Positions 35,249 through 43,855 of a DNA stretch of 64,000 bases are shown in pieces. Under the pieces are notes generated by a model. It was given only the letters and a program-made list of their open reading frames with translations, was not told the DNA's origin and made no database searches. The translations under genes were made by a program, and so were the position numbers. The DNA is from a bacterium (GTDB lineage Bacteria; Myxococcota; UBA727; JAUIJE01): positions 1 through 64,000 of the forward strand of contig JAUIJE010000015.1 in NCBI GenBank assembly GCA_030431455.1. The letters run 5' to 3'. Positions within the stretch are counted from its first letter, which is position 1, and the number at the start of each line of letters is the position of its first letter.

Positions 35249-36613
35249 ATGACCGTGCTGCCGGTGTGTCTCGGTGCCCTGCTGCTGACCAGCGGCTTGG
35301 CCGACCCCCCCGCCGGGGAGGGTCCGCCCCTTCCCCCCGCGCCCGCATCCTCGCCAGACGCGGCCGCGCCCGCCGACGACCCCGGGCCCCCCCCCGCGGC
35401 GAGGGACGGGGAAGCAGAGACATTGCCAGAATCGCCCGCCCCCGCGGACGAGGCCCCCCCCGCGGCGCTGGCCCTCGACCGCTGCCTCAATCCCGCGTCC
35501 CCGGATCTGGACGTGCGCGGCTGTCTCCGCGCCGTGCAGCAGGATTACCCAGGGACATTGGAGGCGAACCAAGCGGGCACCGCCCTGCGGGTGCTCGACG
35601 TGGCCCAGCCTCGCAGCACCCTCGCGCCCTCGTTGATGCCGTCCTTTCTGAAGCCCGGGTACCTCGAGCTCGCCACCGTGAGCGGCGTGTACGGGGTGTG
35701 GGCCGGGGTCACCGGCGGCATCCTGGCCATGACCAACGCCGACCAATACATGCTGCGCGTCGACCCCTGGGCCATCATCCTCGGCACGGGGGTGAGCGCG
35801 GTGGCCCTCGGCGTGGCCGGGGCGGGCGCGGGCTACGTCGTGGCCGACCAGGTGCACATCGACCGGGGCTATGCCTGGTCGTTCACCGCGGGCATGACCT
35901 GGGGCCTGTCCTATGCGATCTCGACGCTGCCCGCGGTCTACGACCTGGTGAACGTGCCTTGGTACATCGAAGACGAGCTGACCTTCGGCCTGCCCCTGCT
36001 CGGCGGGGGCCTCGGCGCGCTCACCGGGTTTGGCCTCGCCCACCTGGTGCGACCGGACATCGCCGAGGTCTCGATGATGAACACCGGGGGCTGGATCGGG
36101 GGCGTGGCCGGGCTCATCGTGGGCATCGACATCGCCACCTGGGGGCCGCGCAACCTGAAGGTCGGGTTGTTGAACGCGAGCACCTATGGCCTTGGCAAGA
36201 GCATTGGGTTGCTGGCGGGGGCGGGGGCCTCGCAGTTGCTCGGGTACACCTGGGGCGAGACCCTGCTCGGCGACTTTGGCGCGGTGCTGGGCATCATCTT
36301 GTTCGGGGCCACGTCGGTGGCGTACCTGACCTCGCCGGTGGCCGAGCCTTGGCTGTATGCGGTGCTGGGCACCAAGGACGAGGAGCTGTTCGGCAAGATG
36401 GCGACCACCACCGTCTCGGTGGCGGTGGCCGCGGGCATGGGCGCGGGCCTTTTGACCACCACCGCGGGGCTGTTGGTCTGGCACGAACTCACCGGTGCGC
36501 CGGTGATGCGCACAGACACATTGCCGGTGGACGTGGCCCCCGCGGTGTCGTTTGTGCCCTCCCGCGACGGGCGCGACTTGGCTCCGGTGTACGGGGTGGC
36601 GGCGACATGGTGA
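35249..36613 (+). CDS. Polytopic membrane protein with Pro-rich N-terminus
   Basis: A 454 aa protein. A signal-like start (MTVLPVCLGALLLTSGLA) leads to a Pro/Ala-rich low-complexity linker to about residue 75, a short Cys-containing segment (DRCLNPASPDLDVRGC), then about eight Gly-rich helices (AIILGTGVSAVALGVAGAGA, LGTKDEELFGKM). No transporter or enzyme family recognised. It sits between a cytochrome c protein and a beta-propeller lipoprotein whose start overlaps its end by seven bases, suggesting a membrane-associated complex. Confidence 0.75.
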   Translation: MTVLPVCLGALLLTSGLADPPAGEGPPLPPAPASSPDAAAPADDPGPPPAARDGEAETLPESPAPADEAPPAALALDRCLNPASPDLDVRGCLRAVQQDYPGTLEANQAGTALRVLDVAQPRSTLAPSLMPSFLKPGYLELATVSGVYGVWAGVTGGILAMTNADQYMLRVDPWAIILGTGVSAVALGVAGAGAGYVVADQVHIDRGYAWSFTAGMTWGLSYAISTLPAVYDLVNVPWYIEDELTFGLPLLGGGLGALTGFGLAHLVRPDIAEVSMMNTGGWIGGVAGLIVGIDIATWGPRNLKVGLLNASTYGLGKSIGLLAGAGASQLLGYTWGETLLGDFGAVLGIILFGATSVAYLTSPVAEPWLYAVLGTKDEELFGKMATTTVSVAVAAGMGAGLLTTTAGLLVWHELTGAPVMRTDTLPVDVAPAVSFVPSRDGRDLAPVYGVAATW

Positions 36614-38526
36614 CCCGGCTTTTGTCCCTGTCCCTGCTCGGGGCGGGCTTGGCCTGCGCCCCCACCCCGGATGTCGCGCCCCGGGTGCGCACCGGGCCGA
36701 CGTTGGTGCCGGTGGGGGATTGTGACGAGGTGTTCGCCACGTTCGTCGAGCGGTTGACCCGGGACACTGACGACCGGGTGCTGGCCAATGCCTATGCAGA
36801 CATGGAGGCGGGGCTGTTCGGCCCGTCCGGCCCCCCGCTGTATGTGGAAGAACCCTACGCGGTGGCGATGCCCCCCGGGGGCGCCGTCCCCGGGGTGTCG
36901 CCGTTTTGGAGCGATGGGGCCCGGGTCTTCGCCGCCGGTGACCTCGATGTGTTCCTGTTCGACGTCGACGCCGGCGGCCTCGGCCCCCTCGTGCGCATCC
37001 CGGTGTACGACGCCACGTTGTGGGGCACGGTGCAAGGCTTCGTGGTCGGTCCGGACGGCACCGTGTACGTCATCAGCACCACCGTGATCACCACCGCGAG
37101 CGGGCGTGACGACAGCTCGGTCAAGGGCTACAGCCCGGGCACGGTGACCGTGGTCGACGTGCTCGACCCCGCCGGCGCCGCGCTGGTGGACGCCCGGCGC
37201 TGGGTGATCACCGGCGAGCTGCGCGCGGTGGACGCCACCGACGAGGGCCTGACCGTGGTCACCGAGTACCTGCCGTCGCTGCCCCCGTTGGATTTTTCGC
37301 CTCGGTACGAGGGCTTGTTCGGGGTGGGGGGAACCGCCCAGGCGGTGATCAACACCCAGAGCAAAAACCACCTCGCGCTCGCCACCGTGACCCGCGACCA
37401 GGTGTTGCCGCGGGTGGCGTCCGCCCTGGATGAACTCGACGCGGCGGTGCCGGAGTCGTGCAACAACATTGACTCGACCCGGGACAGCACCGGCTACCGG
37501 TATGTGACGTTTGCCCGGCTGCCCGCGGAGGGGGGCCCGGTGTCCACTGACCACGTGCTCACCGAATCGGCCACCCTGGGCCGGGTGGGCGAAGACTGGG
37601 TGATGGTCACCGCGGCCCAAGGCCCGTCGTGGCACCTGGGCACCGACGAGCCGCCCATGAGCAACCTGCACGAAGTCACCCTGGACGACGACGATCTCTC
37701 CGCGCGCAACCACCGCCAAGAGGGCTGGGCCGCGTGGCGCGAGGTCCTGGTCGTGGCCGGCCGCCCCGCGGTGTTGCTGTCGACCGGGCAACGATCTGTG
37801 TACAGCTACGCGCTGGCCGACCCCGCGTTGGTGTGGCTCGACCGCGCGCCCACCCCGTACCCGTTGCTGCGGCCCCTGGCCGCGCCGACCTACGCGGTGG
37901 GCACGGGCCACAGCGCGGTGGTGGGGTTTGACCTCGGCGCGCCGGTGCGCATGGCGGTCGAGAGCGACGCTCTGGTGCCCCGGCCGCTCCCCCCGGGGGC
38001 GCTGTCGTTCGCGGCCGAGCTGTCCCCCGACCGGCTCTTGACCGTGTCCCGGCTCCCCGACGGCGGTCTGCGGGCGGCGGTGGTCGACGACGACGGGGTG
38101 GCGTTGAGCGAGGCGGAGGTGTTCACCGCCGAGACCGCCGCGCCCACCCCCGGCCCCGAAGAGCCCGTGGCGGTGGTGGACGTCTACGACGTGACCGCGG
38201 TGGGGCCGCGCTACGACGAAGCCCACGGGCTTTTGTTGTACCCGTTGAGCGTGTTCACGTTCGACGAAGTGGCCCAGGTGGGGCTCGAAGAGCACAGCTT
38301 GGTGGTGATCCAGGTCGAGGGCGAGACCTTGACCCGCCTGGGGGCGGTGTCCCCCGCGACCAGTGCCAGCGACCGCGCGCCCATCGTGGCGTACTTCTTG
38401 ACTGAGGACGCGCTGTATGTGCGCACCTATGCCCAATTGGCCGTGTACGGCCTTGAGGACCTCGCGCTCATCGACGCGGCGGAGCTGCCCCAGACGGTGC
38501 CGATCGCCCCTGAACCGGTGCGGTGA
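36607..38526 (+). CDS. Beta-propeller-type lipoprotein
   Basis: A 639 aa protein with a lipoprotein signal (MVTRLLSLSLLGAGLAC). The mature part has repeated beta-sheet blades (ARVFAAGDLDVFLFDVDAGG, ALYVRTYAQLAVYGLEDLAL) like the bacterial beta-propeller lipoprotein family. It includes a distinctive insertion with NNIDSTRDSTGYRYVT. No catalytic motif; likely a surface or periplasmic binding scaffold. Its ATG overlaps the previous gene (translational coupling). A bidirectional terminator follows. Confidence 0.78.
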   Translation: MVTRLLSLSLLGAGLACAPTPDVAPRVRTGPTLVPVGDCDEVFATFVERLTRDTDDRVLANAYADMEAGLFGPSGPPLYVEEPYAVAMPPGGAVPGVSPFWSDGARVFAAGDLDVFLFDVDAGGLGPLVRIPVYDATLWGTVQGFVVGPDGTVYVISTTVITTASGRDDSSVKGYSPGTVTVVDVLDPAGAALVDARRWVITGELRAVDATDEGLTVVTEYLPSLPPLDFSPRYEGLFGVGGTAQAVINTQSKNHLALATVTRDQVLPRVASALDELDAAVPESCNNIDSTRDSTGYRYVTFARLPAEGGPVSTDHVLTESATLGRVGEDWVMVTAAQGPSWHLGTDEPPMSNLHEVTLDDDDLSARNHRQEGWAAWREVLVVAGRPAVLLSTGQRSVYSYALADPALVWLDRAPTPYPLLRPLAAPTYAVGTGHSAVVGFDLGAPVRMAVESDALVPRPLPPGALSFAAELSPDRLLTVSRLPDGGLRAAVVDDDGVALSEAEVFTAETAAPTPGPEEPVAVVDVYDVTAVGPRYDEAHGLLLYPLSVFTFDEVAQVGLEEHSLVVIQVEGETLTRLGAVSPATSASDRAPIVAYFLTEDALYVRTYAQLAVYGLEDLALIDAAELPQTVPIAPEPVR

Positions 38527-38554
38527 CCACGGTCTGTCCCGTTCGGCACAAACA

Positions 38555-38580
38555 AAAACGCCCCCCAACGGGGGCGTTTT
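38555..38580. terminator. Bidirectional intrinsic terminator
   Basis: AAAACGCCCCC-CAAC-GGGGGCGTTTT between convergent genes: it can stop the beta-propeller transcript on the plus strand and the carboxylase operon on the minus strand. Confidence 0.9.
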
Positions 38581-38598
38581 GTCGTCGCGGGGCGAAGG

Positions 38599-39141
38599 CT
38601 ATTCGATGATCACCAGCGAGGTGCCCGCGTCCACCGCCTGGCCTTCGTTGACCTTCACCGACGTGACCGTGCCCGCCTTCGGGCTCTTCAGCTCGTTTTC
38701 CATTTTCATGGCCTCGACCACGACCACGCCCTGGCCTTCTTCGACCTCGTCGCCCTCTTTGACCAGCATTTTGAACACCTTGCCCGGCATCGGGCTCTCG
38801 ATGTTCACCACCCCGGATTGGCTGAGGTGGGCGGTGGCCGCTTCTTTCATCTTCTTGCGGCGCTCGGACAGAATGTCGAGGTTGACCACCCGGCCCCGGA
38901 CCCGGACCTTCATCCGGCCGTCGAGGGTGTCGTCGAGCTTGCCCGACTTCTCGATGTCCACGTCATAGCTCTTGTGATCGATGAGCACCGACACGATGTG
39001 GGACCGCAAGAGCTGCGCGTCCACCTCGTGGCGCTCGCCGTCGACGACCATGGTGTAGTAGCCGTCGTCGGCGCCGTGGTTGTCGACCTCGATGGTGTGG
39101 GACCGGCCGCCGATCTCGGCGATGAACTTCATGCTGCGCAT
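38599..39141 (-). CDS. Acyl-CoA carboxylase biotin carrier subunit
   Basis: A 180 aa protein with the biotinyl domain at its C-terminus. The biotin-accepting Lys is in VEAMKMENEL near residue 147, preceded by the usual SPMPGKVFKMLVKEGDEV. The N-terminal 100 residues (IEVDNHGADDGYYTMVVDGE) form the linker/BT-like region found in propionyl- and related acyl-CoA carboxylases. It carries the carboxybiotin between the two catalytic subunits encoded directly upstream (nine bases away). Third gene of a three-gene operon. Substrate specificity is not readable from this subunit. Confidence 0.9.
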   Translation of the reverse strand: MRSMKFIAEIGGRSHTIEVDNHGADDGYYTMVVDGERHEVDAQLLRSHIVSVLIDHKSYDVDIEKSGKLDDTLDGRMKVRVRGRVVNLDILSERRKKMKEAATAHLSQSGVVNIESPMPGKVFKMLVKEGDEVEEGQGVVVVEAMKMENELKSPKAGTVTSVKVNEGQAVDAGTSLVIIE

Positions 39142-39150
39142 CGTCGTCTC

Positions 39151-40692
39151 CTACCAGCGAAACGGGGGACGAACCCCGACACTGCGTTGCCAGGCGTGAA
39201 GGTCGCGCCCCGAGGTCCCGGTGCCTTGGCCGGTGACCACCCGCGCGCCTTTGCGCTGCTCTTCTTCAAACAGGAAAAAGGCCGCCGCCATCATCGCCAC
39301 CTGCTCGTGCTCCTCGGTGAACCACTGGGGTTGCTCGTCTTGGAAGCGCTGGATGATGCCGGTGTCGTAGTGACCCTCCTTGAACTCTTTGTACTGGAGG
39401 ATCTGTCGCAAGAACTGCGAGTTGACGGTGATGCCTTTGACCGTGAACTCGGCCAGGGCCCGGTCCAGCCGCTGGATCGCGGTCTGGCGGTCGGGGCCCC
39501 AAGCGATGACCTTGGCGATCATCGGGTCGTAGTCCATGGACACCTCGAACCCGCGGTACACCCCAGTATCATTGCGGACGTACGGCCCCTCCGCGGTGCG
39601 GAAGTGCCGGATGACGCCGGGGGTGGGCACGAAGTTGTTCATCGCGTCTTCGGCGCAGACCCGGGCCTCCACCGCCCAGCCGCGTTGGCTTTGCGGTTGG
39701 TTGCCCCAGGGCAGCGCCTCGCCGCGGGCCACGCGGATTTGGGCCTCCACGAGGTCAAAGCCGGTGATCATCTCGGTCACCGGGTGCTCGACTTGGAGAC
39801 GGGTGTTCATCTCCATGAAGTAGAAGTTGCGGTGCGCGTCGACGAGGAACTCCACCGTGCCGGCGCCGAGGTAGTTCACCGCGCGGGCCGCGCGACAGGC
39901 GACCTCGCCCATCTCCTTGCGCATCTCGGGGGTGACGAAGGGGCTCGGGGCCTCTTCGATGAGCTTTTGGTGACGACGCTGCACCGAGCACTCGCGCTCG
40001 AACAGGTGGTGCACGTTGCCGTGCCCGTCGGCGAACACCTGAATCTCGATGTGACGCGGCTTCTCGAGGAACTTCTCGATGTACACCTCGTCGTTGCCGA
40101 AGGACTTGGCCGCTTCACTGCGGGCCGCCCGCCACGCGGAGGCGAAATCTTCGGCGCGGTCGACCTTGCGCATGCCCTTGCCGCCGCCGCCGGCGGAGGC
40201 CTTGAGCATCACCGGGAACCCGATCTTCACCGCGTAGGCTTTGGCTTCGGCCTCGTCGTCGATGCCCTCTTCGAGGCCGGGCACGATGGGCACGTCGGCC
40301 TTGGCCATCAGCTGCCGGGCCATGGTCTTGGTCGCCATCGCGTCCATCGCCTCGGGGGGCGGGCCGATGAAGGTCAGGCCCGCGTCGGCCACCGCCCGGG
40401 CGAACTCGCTGTTCTCCGAGAGGAAACCGTAGCCGGGGTGAATGGCGTCCGCCCCCGAACGTTTGGCCACGTCGAGGAGCTTGTCGATGCGCAGGTAGCT
40501 CTCCGACGGGGAGGCGGGGCCGATGTGATACGCCTCGGTGGCGTAGCGGGTGTGCAGCGCGACCCGGTCGGGGTCGGAATAGACCGCGACGGTGGGGATG
40601 CCCATTTCGCGGCAGGTGCGCATGACCCGCACCGCGATCTCGCCGCGGTTGGCGACGAGCACTTTGGTGACCTTGGGTTGACCGTTCTTCAT
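39151..40692 (-). CDS. Biotin carboxylase subunit
   Basis: A 513 aa ATP-grasp enzyme that carboxylates biotin using ATP and bicarbonate. N-terminal VLVANRGEIAVRVMRTC and HPGYGFLSENSEFA are the biotin-carboxylase signatures; the ATP-binding loop is KASAGGGGKGMR near residue 165, and EMNTRLQVEHPVTE holds the metal-binding and catalytic residues. Lies between the carboxyltransferase (26 bases) and the carrier gene, completing an acetyl/propionyl-CoA carboxylase. Length is about 50 residues longer than free AccC, mostly at the C-terminus, as in acyl-CoA carboxylase alpha chains. Confidence 0.93.
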   Translation of the reverse strand: MKNGQPKVTKVLVANRGEIAVRVMRTCREMGIPTVAVYSDPDRVALHTRYATEAYHIGPASPSESYLRIDKLLDVAKRSGADAIHPGYGFLSENSEFARAVADAGLTFIGPPPEAMDAMATKTMARQLMAKADVPIVPGLEEGIDDEAEAKAYAVKIGFPVMLKASAGGGGKGMRKVDRAEDFASAWRAARSEAAKSFGNDEVYIEKFLEKPRHIEIQVFADGHGNVHHLFERECSVQRRHQKLIEEAPSPFVTPEMRKEMGEVACRAARAVNYLGAGTVEFLVDAHRNFYFMEMNTRLQVEHPVTEMITGFDLVEAQIRVARGEALPWGNQPQSQRGWAVEARVCAEDAMNNFVPTPGVIRHFRTAEGPYVRNDTGVYRGFEVSMDYDPMIAKVIAWGPDRQTAIQRLDRALAEFTVKGITVNSQFLRQILQYKEFKEGHYDTGIIQRFQDEQPQWFTEEHEQVAMMAAAFFLFEEEQRKGARVVTGQGTGTSGRDLHAWQRSVGVRPPFRW

Positions 40693-40718
40693 GTCGTTTT
40701 TGTCTCGTACGCCAAAAA

Positions 40719-42326
40719 TCAGAGGGGGATGTTGCCGTGCTTTTTGGGCGGCAACTCGTCGCGTTTGTTCTTGAGCATCATCAAGCTTTGGCAGAGCCGG
40801 GGCCGGAGGTTCTCGGGGACGATGACCTCGTCGATGTAGCCGAGCTCGGCGGCCTTGTACGGATTTTGGAACTTGTCCGCGTAGTCGTCGGACAGCTCCT
40901 TCAGCTTCGCTTCGGGGTCCTTGGCCCCTTTGAGCTCGCCGCGCATCACGATGTTGACCGCGCCGGACGCGCCCATCACCGCAATTTCCGCGGTGGGGAG
41001 GGCCAGGTTGACGTCGGCCCGCAGGTGCTTGGGCGCCATCACGCAGTACGCGCCGCCGTAGGCTTTGCGCAAAATGACGGTGAGCTTGGGCACGGTGGCT
41101 TCGGCGTAGGCGTAGAGCAGCTTGGCCCCGTGGCGGATGATGCCGCCGTACTCTTGCCGGGTGCCGGGCAAGAAGCCGGGCACGTCGACGAGGGTGATGA
41201 GGGGGATGTTGAAGCTGTCGCAGAAGCGCACGAAGCGCGCGGCCTTGTCCGAGGCGTCGATGTCGAGGGCGCCGGCGAGCACTTGGGGCTGGTTGGCGAC
41301 CACCCCCACGGACTGGCCGTTGAGGCGGGCAAAGCCGATGACGACGTTCTGCGCGAAATGCGACTGCACCTCGAAGAAGTGGCGGTCGTCGACGATGGGC
41401 TTGATCACTTCCCGCACGTCGTAGGGCTTGTTGCTGTTGGTGGGGATGATGGTGCGGAGCACGTCATCCCGGCGCTCGGGGTCGTCTTGGCAGATGACCT
41501 CAGGCGGGTTCTCGGAGTTGTTGTTCGGAATGTAGCTGAGAAGCTGTCGCAGGGTGGTGATGGCGCGGGCGTCGTCGTCAACCGCGAAGTGGGCGACCCC
41601 GCTTTGGCGGTTGTGGGTGAGGGCGCCGCCGAGCTCTTCCATGGTGACCTCTTCATGGGTCACGGTCTTGATCACGTCGGGACCGGTGAGGAACATGAAG
41701 GAGGTGTCCTTCACCATCATCACGAAGTCGGTGAGGGCGGGGCTGTACACCGCGCCCCCGGCGCAGGGCCCGAGGATGACGGAGAACTGGGGGATGACCC
41801 CCGAGGCCAGGGTGTTGGCGCAGAAGATGTCGGCGTAGCCCGCGAGGGACGCGACCCCTTCTTGGATGCGCGCGCCGCCGGAGTCGTTGAGCCCGATGAC
41901 GGGGGCGCCGACCTTCATGGCCAGGTCGTAAATCTTGCAGATCTTCTGGGCCACGGTCTCGGACAGCGAGCCCCCGAACACGGTGAAGTCCTGGGCGAAC
42001 ACGAACACCTGGCGGCCGTCGATTTGCCCGTACCCGGTGACCACGCCGTCGCCGGGGTGGTGCTTTTTGTCCATGCCGAAGTCGCGGCAACGGTGCACGC
42101 GGAGGCGGTCGACCTCCACAAAGCTGCCGGGGTCGAGCAGCAGCTCGATGCGCTCCCGGGCGGTGAGCTTGCCCGCGGCGTGTTGTTTTTCGATGCGGTC
42201 GCCACCGCCCCCTTCGAAGGCAGACTCATTGAGGCCGTCGAGGCGGTCGCGTTGTTGTTGGCGCACGTGTTCGGCCGGGTCTTTGTCCTGGGTCGAGGCG
42301 GCGGCCGTGGCGGGATTGGCGGGCAT
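40719..42326 (-). CDS. Acyl-CoA carboxylase carboxyltransferase subunit (PccB-like)
   Basis: A 535 aa crotonase-fold carboxyltransferase that moves CO2 from carboxybiotin to acyl-CoA. Motifs include [33 protein letters not shown] and the second-half oxyanion region [20 protein letters not shown] with [10 protein letters not shown]. Most similar in layout to propionyl-CoA carboxylase beta chains and methylmalonyl-CoA decarboxylase alpha chains; with a biotin carboxylase in the operon, carboxylase is preferred. First gene of the operon; 177 bases separate it from a divergent gene, so a shared regulatory region is likely there. Confidence 0.92.
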   Translation of the reverse strand: MPANPATAAASTQDKDPAEHVRQQQRDRLDGLNESAFEGGGGDRIEKQHAAGKLTARERIELLLDPGSFVEVDRLRVHRCRDFGMDKKHHPGDGVVTGYGQIDGRQVFVFAQDFTVFGGSLSETVAQKICKIYDLAMKVGAPVIGLNDSGGARIQEGVASLAGYADIFCANTLASGVIPQFSVILGPCAGGAVYSPALTDFVMMVKDTSFMFLTGPDVIKTVTHEEVTMEELGGALTHNRQSGVAHFAVDDDARAITTLRQLLSYIPNNNSENPPEVICQDDPERRDDVLRTIIPTNSNKPYDVREVIKPIVDDRHFFEVQSHFAQNVVIGFARLNGQSVGVVANQPQVLAGALDIDASDKAARFVRFCDSFNIPLITLVDVPGFLPGTRQEYGGIIRHGAKLLYAYAEATVPKLTVILRKAYGGAYCVMAPKHLRADVNLALPTAEIAVMGASGAVNIVMRGELKGAKDPEAKLKELSDDYADKFQNPYKAAELGYIDEVIVPENLRPRLCQSLMMLKNKRDELPPKKHGNIPL

Positions 42327-42503
42327 ACGAGCTCCTGGTCGTCGTCAGCTGATCGGCGGGACGCTATGCGGGCCTATCGCGCGGTGTCAAAGCCCATGCG
42401 GGGGAAAATGCGGACTTTTTAGGGAGTTGGACAATCGTTCCTAACGCGCCGCGTTGTGACGGATAGACCGCGTGCCCACGCGCTCCGATGATACATTCGC
42501 GGC

Positions 42504-43151
42504 ATGGCCCGTGACATCTTCGCCCCGACCACGCCCCCGCCCCCGTTCCGCGCCCCGGCTTCGCGGCTGATGCGTTTTCTCCGGCCACGCCTGTACGGCT
42601 CGACCAACCTGTGGCTGGTGATCGTCACCCTCGCCACGCTGGGCGTCTGTCTGGCCGGCGGATTTGTGTGGCTCATGCCGTGGGTGCTCGGTCCCGCCCT
42701 CGGGGCGTTCCTTCTGCCCCCGACGTTCAAGGACACGCGGGCGCTGGCGTTGTCCGGGATGTTCTGCGTCGGCGGTTGCCTGGCGTTCGCGGCCACCCTG
42801 ACCGCGGACGAAGAGGTCACCGCCGAGCGCACGGTGTACGTCGAGGCGCTCGATCACACGGTGGTGATCCAATCGGTGCAGACCAGTTACATGCCGAACA
42901 CGCAGTTTGTGGTCTACCCCGGCACGCCGGGCGCGCGCTTTTGGCGACCGGGAGATGACGCCAAGCGGTTCGAGGCGTCCGACCCCGCGGACTACGCGGT
43001 GGGCGCGCACCAAGGACACCTGTGGGCGGTCACTTGCGATGGTGAGCTGTACGGCCGCCACTATGATCCGGTCCAGGAGCATTGGTTGACGGCCACGTTC
43101 CGGGCCTCGGGGGCCGAGGAGGCCCGGGCCGCCTTGTGTGGACGTGACTAA
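42504..43151 (+). CDS. Hypothetical membrane protein
   Basis: A 215 aa protein with a Pro-rich cytoplasmic start (MARDIFAPTTPPPPFRAPA), three hydrophobic segments between residues about 35 and 100 (LWLVIVTLATLGVCLAGGF, VLGPALGAFLL, LSGMFCVGGCLAFAATL), then a soluble C-terminal domain with two cysteines (VTCDGELYGR, AALCGRD). No recognised family. Divergent from the carboxylase operon and followed by a terminator, so it is separate from the RiPP operon behind it. Confidence 0.75.
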   Translation: MARDIFAPTTPPPPFRAPASRLMRFLRPRLYGSTNLWLVIVTLATLGVCLAGGFVWLMPWVLGPALGAFLLPPTFKDTRALALSGMFCVGGCLAFAATLTADEEVTAERTVYVEALDHTVVIQSVQTSYMPNTQFVVYPGTPGARFWRPGDDAKRFEASDPADYAVGAHQGHLWAVTCDGELYGRHYDPVQEHWLTATFRASGAEEARAALCGRD

Positions 43152-43194
43152 GGCCACGTTCGTTCACGCCCGCACCCAAGTTTGAACTGTCACC

Positions 43195-43213
43195 AGCCCC
43201 TTTTAGGGGCTTT
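43195..43213 (+). terminator. Intrinsic terminator before the RiPP operon
   Basis: AGCCCC-TTTTA-GGGGCTTT, a compact hairpin with a short T tail. It isolates the precursor genes from upstream transcription. Confidence 0.7.
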
Positions 43214-43239
43214 GCGTTGTTGCCCCGCGACGCGCTGGC

Positions 43240-43292
43240 ACTCTTTTGTTCGAGGTCATTCGGCCTCGCGTTCAACAAAGGAGAGAGTCGCC
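43240..43292 (+). promoter_or_regulatory. Leader region of precursor gene 1
   Basis: Contains an inverted repeat CGAGG-TCATTCGG-CCTCG and a strong ribosome-binding site AAAGGAGA eight bases before the ATG. The GGCCTC...AAC stretch recurs before precursor gene 2. A promoter must lie here, after the terminator, but I cannot fix its boxes. Confidence 0.45.
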
Positions 43293-43430
43293 ATGCAAAC
43301 GCAACAACAAGACGTGACCCATCAAACCCCCGCCCAAGGCCCGGCCAAGAAGCCGGTGATCATCGCGCTGCCGGAGACGGACCTCGACGACATCTTCGGC
43401 GCGGGTCGTTGCCCGCCGAAGGTGCGCTGA
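43293..43430 (+). CDS. RiPP precursor peptide 1
   Basis: A 45 aa peptide: a Gln/Thr/Pro-rich start (MQTQQQDVTHQTP), then the conserved block KPVIIALPETDLDDIFGA and a C-terminal GRCPPKVR. The block matches the double-glycine leader consensus cut by C39 proteases (Leu-12, Asp-8, Leu-7, Ile-4, Gly-2, Ala-1). That gives an eight-residue core GRCPPKVR with one Cys, two Pro, one Lys and two Arg. A second gene, 210 bases on, encodes the same leader end and a near-identical core. Downstream genes supply a PqqD-like recognition protein, modifying enzymes and a C39 exporter. Strong ribosome-binding site supports expression. Confidence 0.85.
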   Translation: MQTQQQDVTHQTPAQGPAKKPVIIALPETDLDDIFGAGRCPPKVR

Positions 43431-43558
43431 CGCCGGTCGCGGTTTGACCCTGACCCTCCGGGTTCGCCGCGGCGGTTCCGGAGTGTTCATGGGGGGACGT
43501 GCACAGGCGCCACCCGGTGCGCAGCGTACGTGTTCGTTTCGTTTCTTTCAGAACCTTT

Positions 43559-43578
43559 CCATCGCCGTGCGGCGATGG
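43559..43578 (+). promoter_or_regulatory. Hairpin between precursor genes
   Basis: Perfect inverted repeat CCATCGCC-GTGC-GGCGATGG, not followed by T residues; may stabilise the upstream precursor mRNA rather than terminate it. Confidence 0.5.
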
Positions 43579-43640
43579 AGCACCAAGTTCTGTTCCTGGC
43601 CGTGTTGGCCTCAACCAAGAAAAGAAAAGGGAGATTTGCC

Positions 43641-43781
43641 ATGCAAACCCGTCAACAAGAGAAGCCCCAAACCACCACCGCCACCGTCGAGAACACGGTG
43701 AAGCGGCCGGTGATCATCGCGATGCCCGAGACCGACCTCGATGACATCTTCGGCGCCGGCCGTTGCCCGCCCAAGATGTGA
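43641..43781 (+). CDS. RiPP precursor peptide 2
   Basis: A 46 aa paralogue of precursor 1. The start (MQTRQQEKPQTT) and middle differ, but KRPVIIAMPETDLDDIFGA and the core beginning GRCPPK are kept; the core ends in Met (GRCPPKM), losing the final Val-Arg. Conservation is highest across the leader-core junction, as expected for a protease and recognition site. AAAAGGGAGA precedes the ATG. Thirty-nine codon changes elsewhere versus near-identity here argue for selection on the peptide. Confidence 0.85.
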   Translation: MQTRQQEKPQTTTATVENTVKRPVIIAMPETDLDDIFGAGRCPPKM

Positions 43782-43801
43782 TCGCGGATCGCATCTGACC
43801 A

Positions 43802-43836
43802 GGACCTCTCAGGAGTCGCAGATTTCTGAGGGGTCC
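43802..43836 (+). terminator. Partial terminator between precursors and enzyme genes
   Basis: Stem GGACCTCTCAG/CTGAGGGGTCC (one G-T pair) with a 13-nt loop, followed by AGTTTCCCC, a weak T tail. Likely lets a fraction of transcription pass, keeping precursor mRNA more abundant than enzyme mRNA. Confidence 0.6.
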
Positions 43837-43855
43837 AGTTTCCCCGAGAGCAGCC

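Noticed and set aside
38818-42422. Long plus-strand open frames opposite the carboxylase operon
   Set aside because: High-GC shadow frames; the minus strand encodes well-known enzymes throughout.
43238-43256. Sigma54 promoter before the RiPP precursors (TGGCAC...)
   Set aside because: The -24-like TGGCAC is present but no GC dinucleotide lies at the required -12 spacing.
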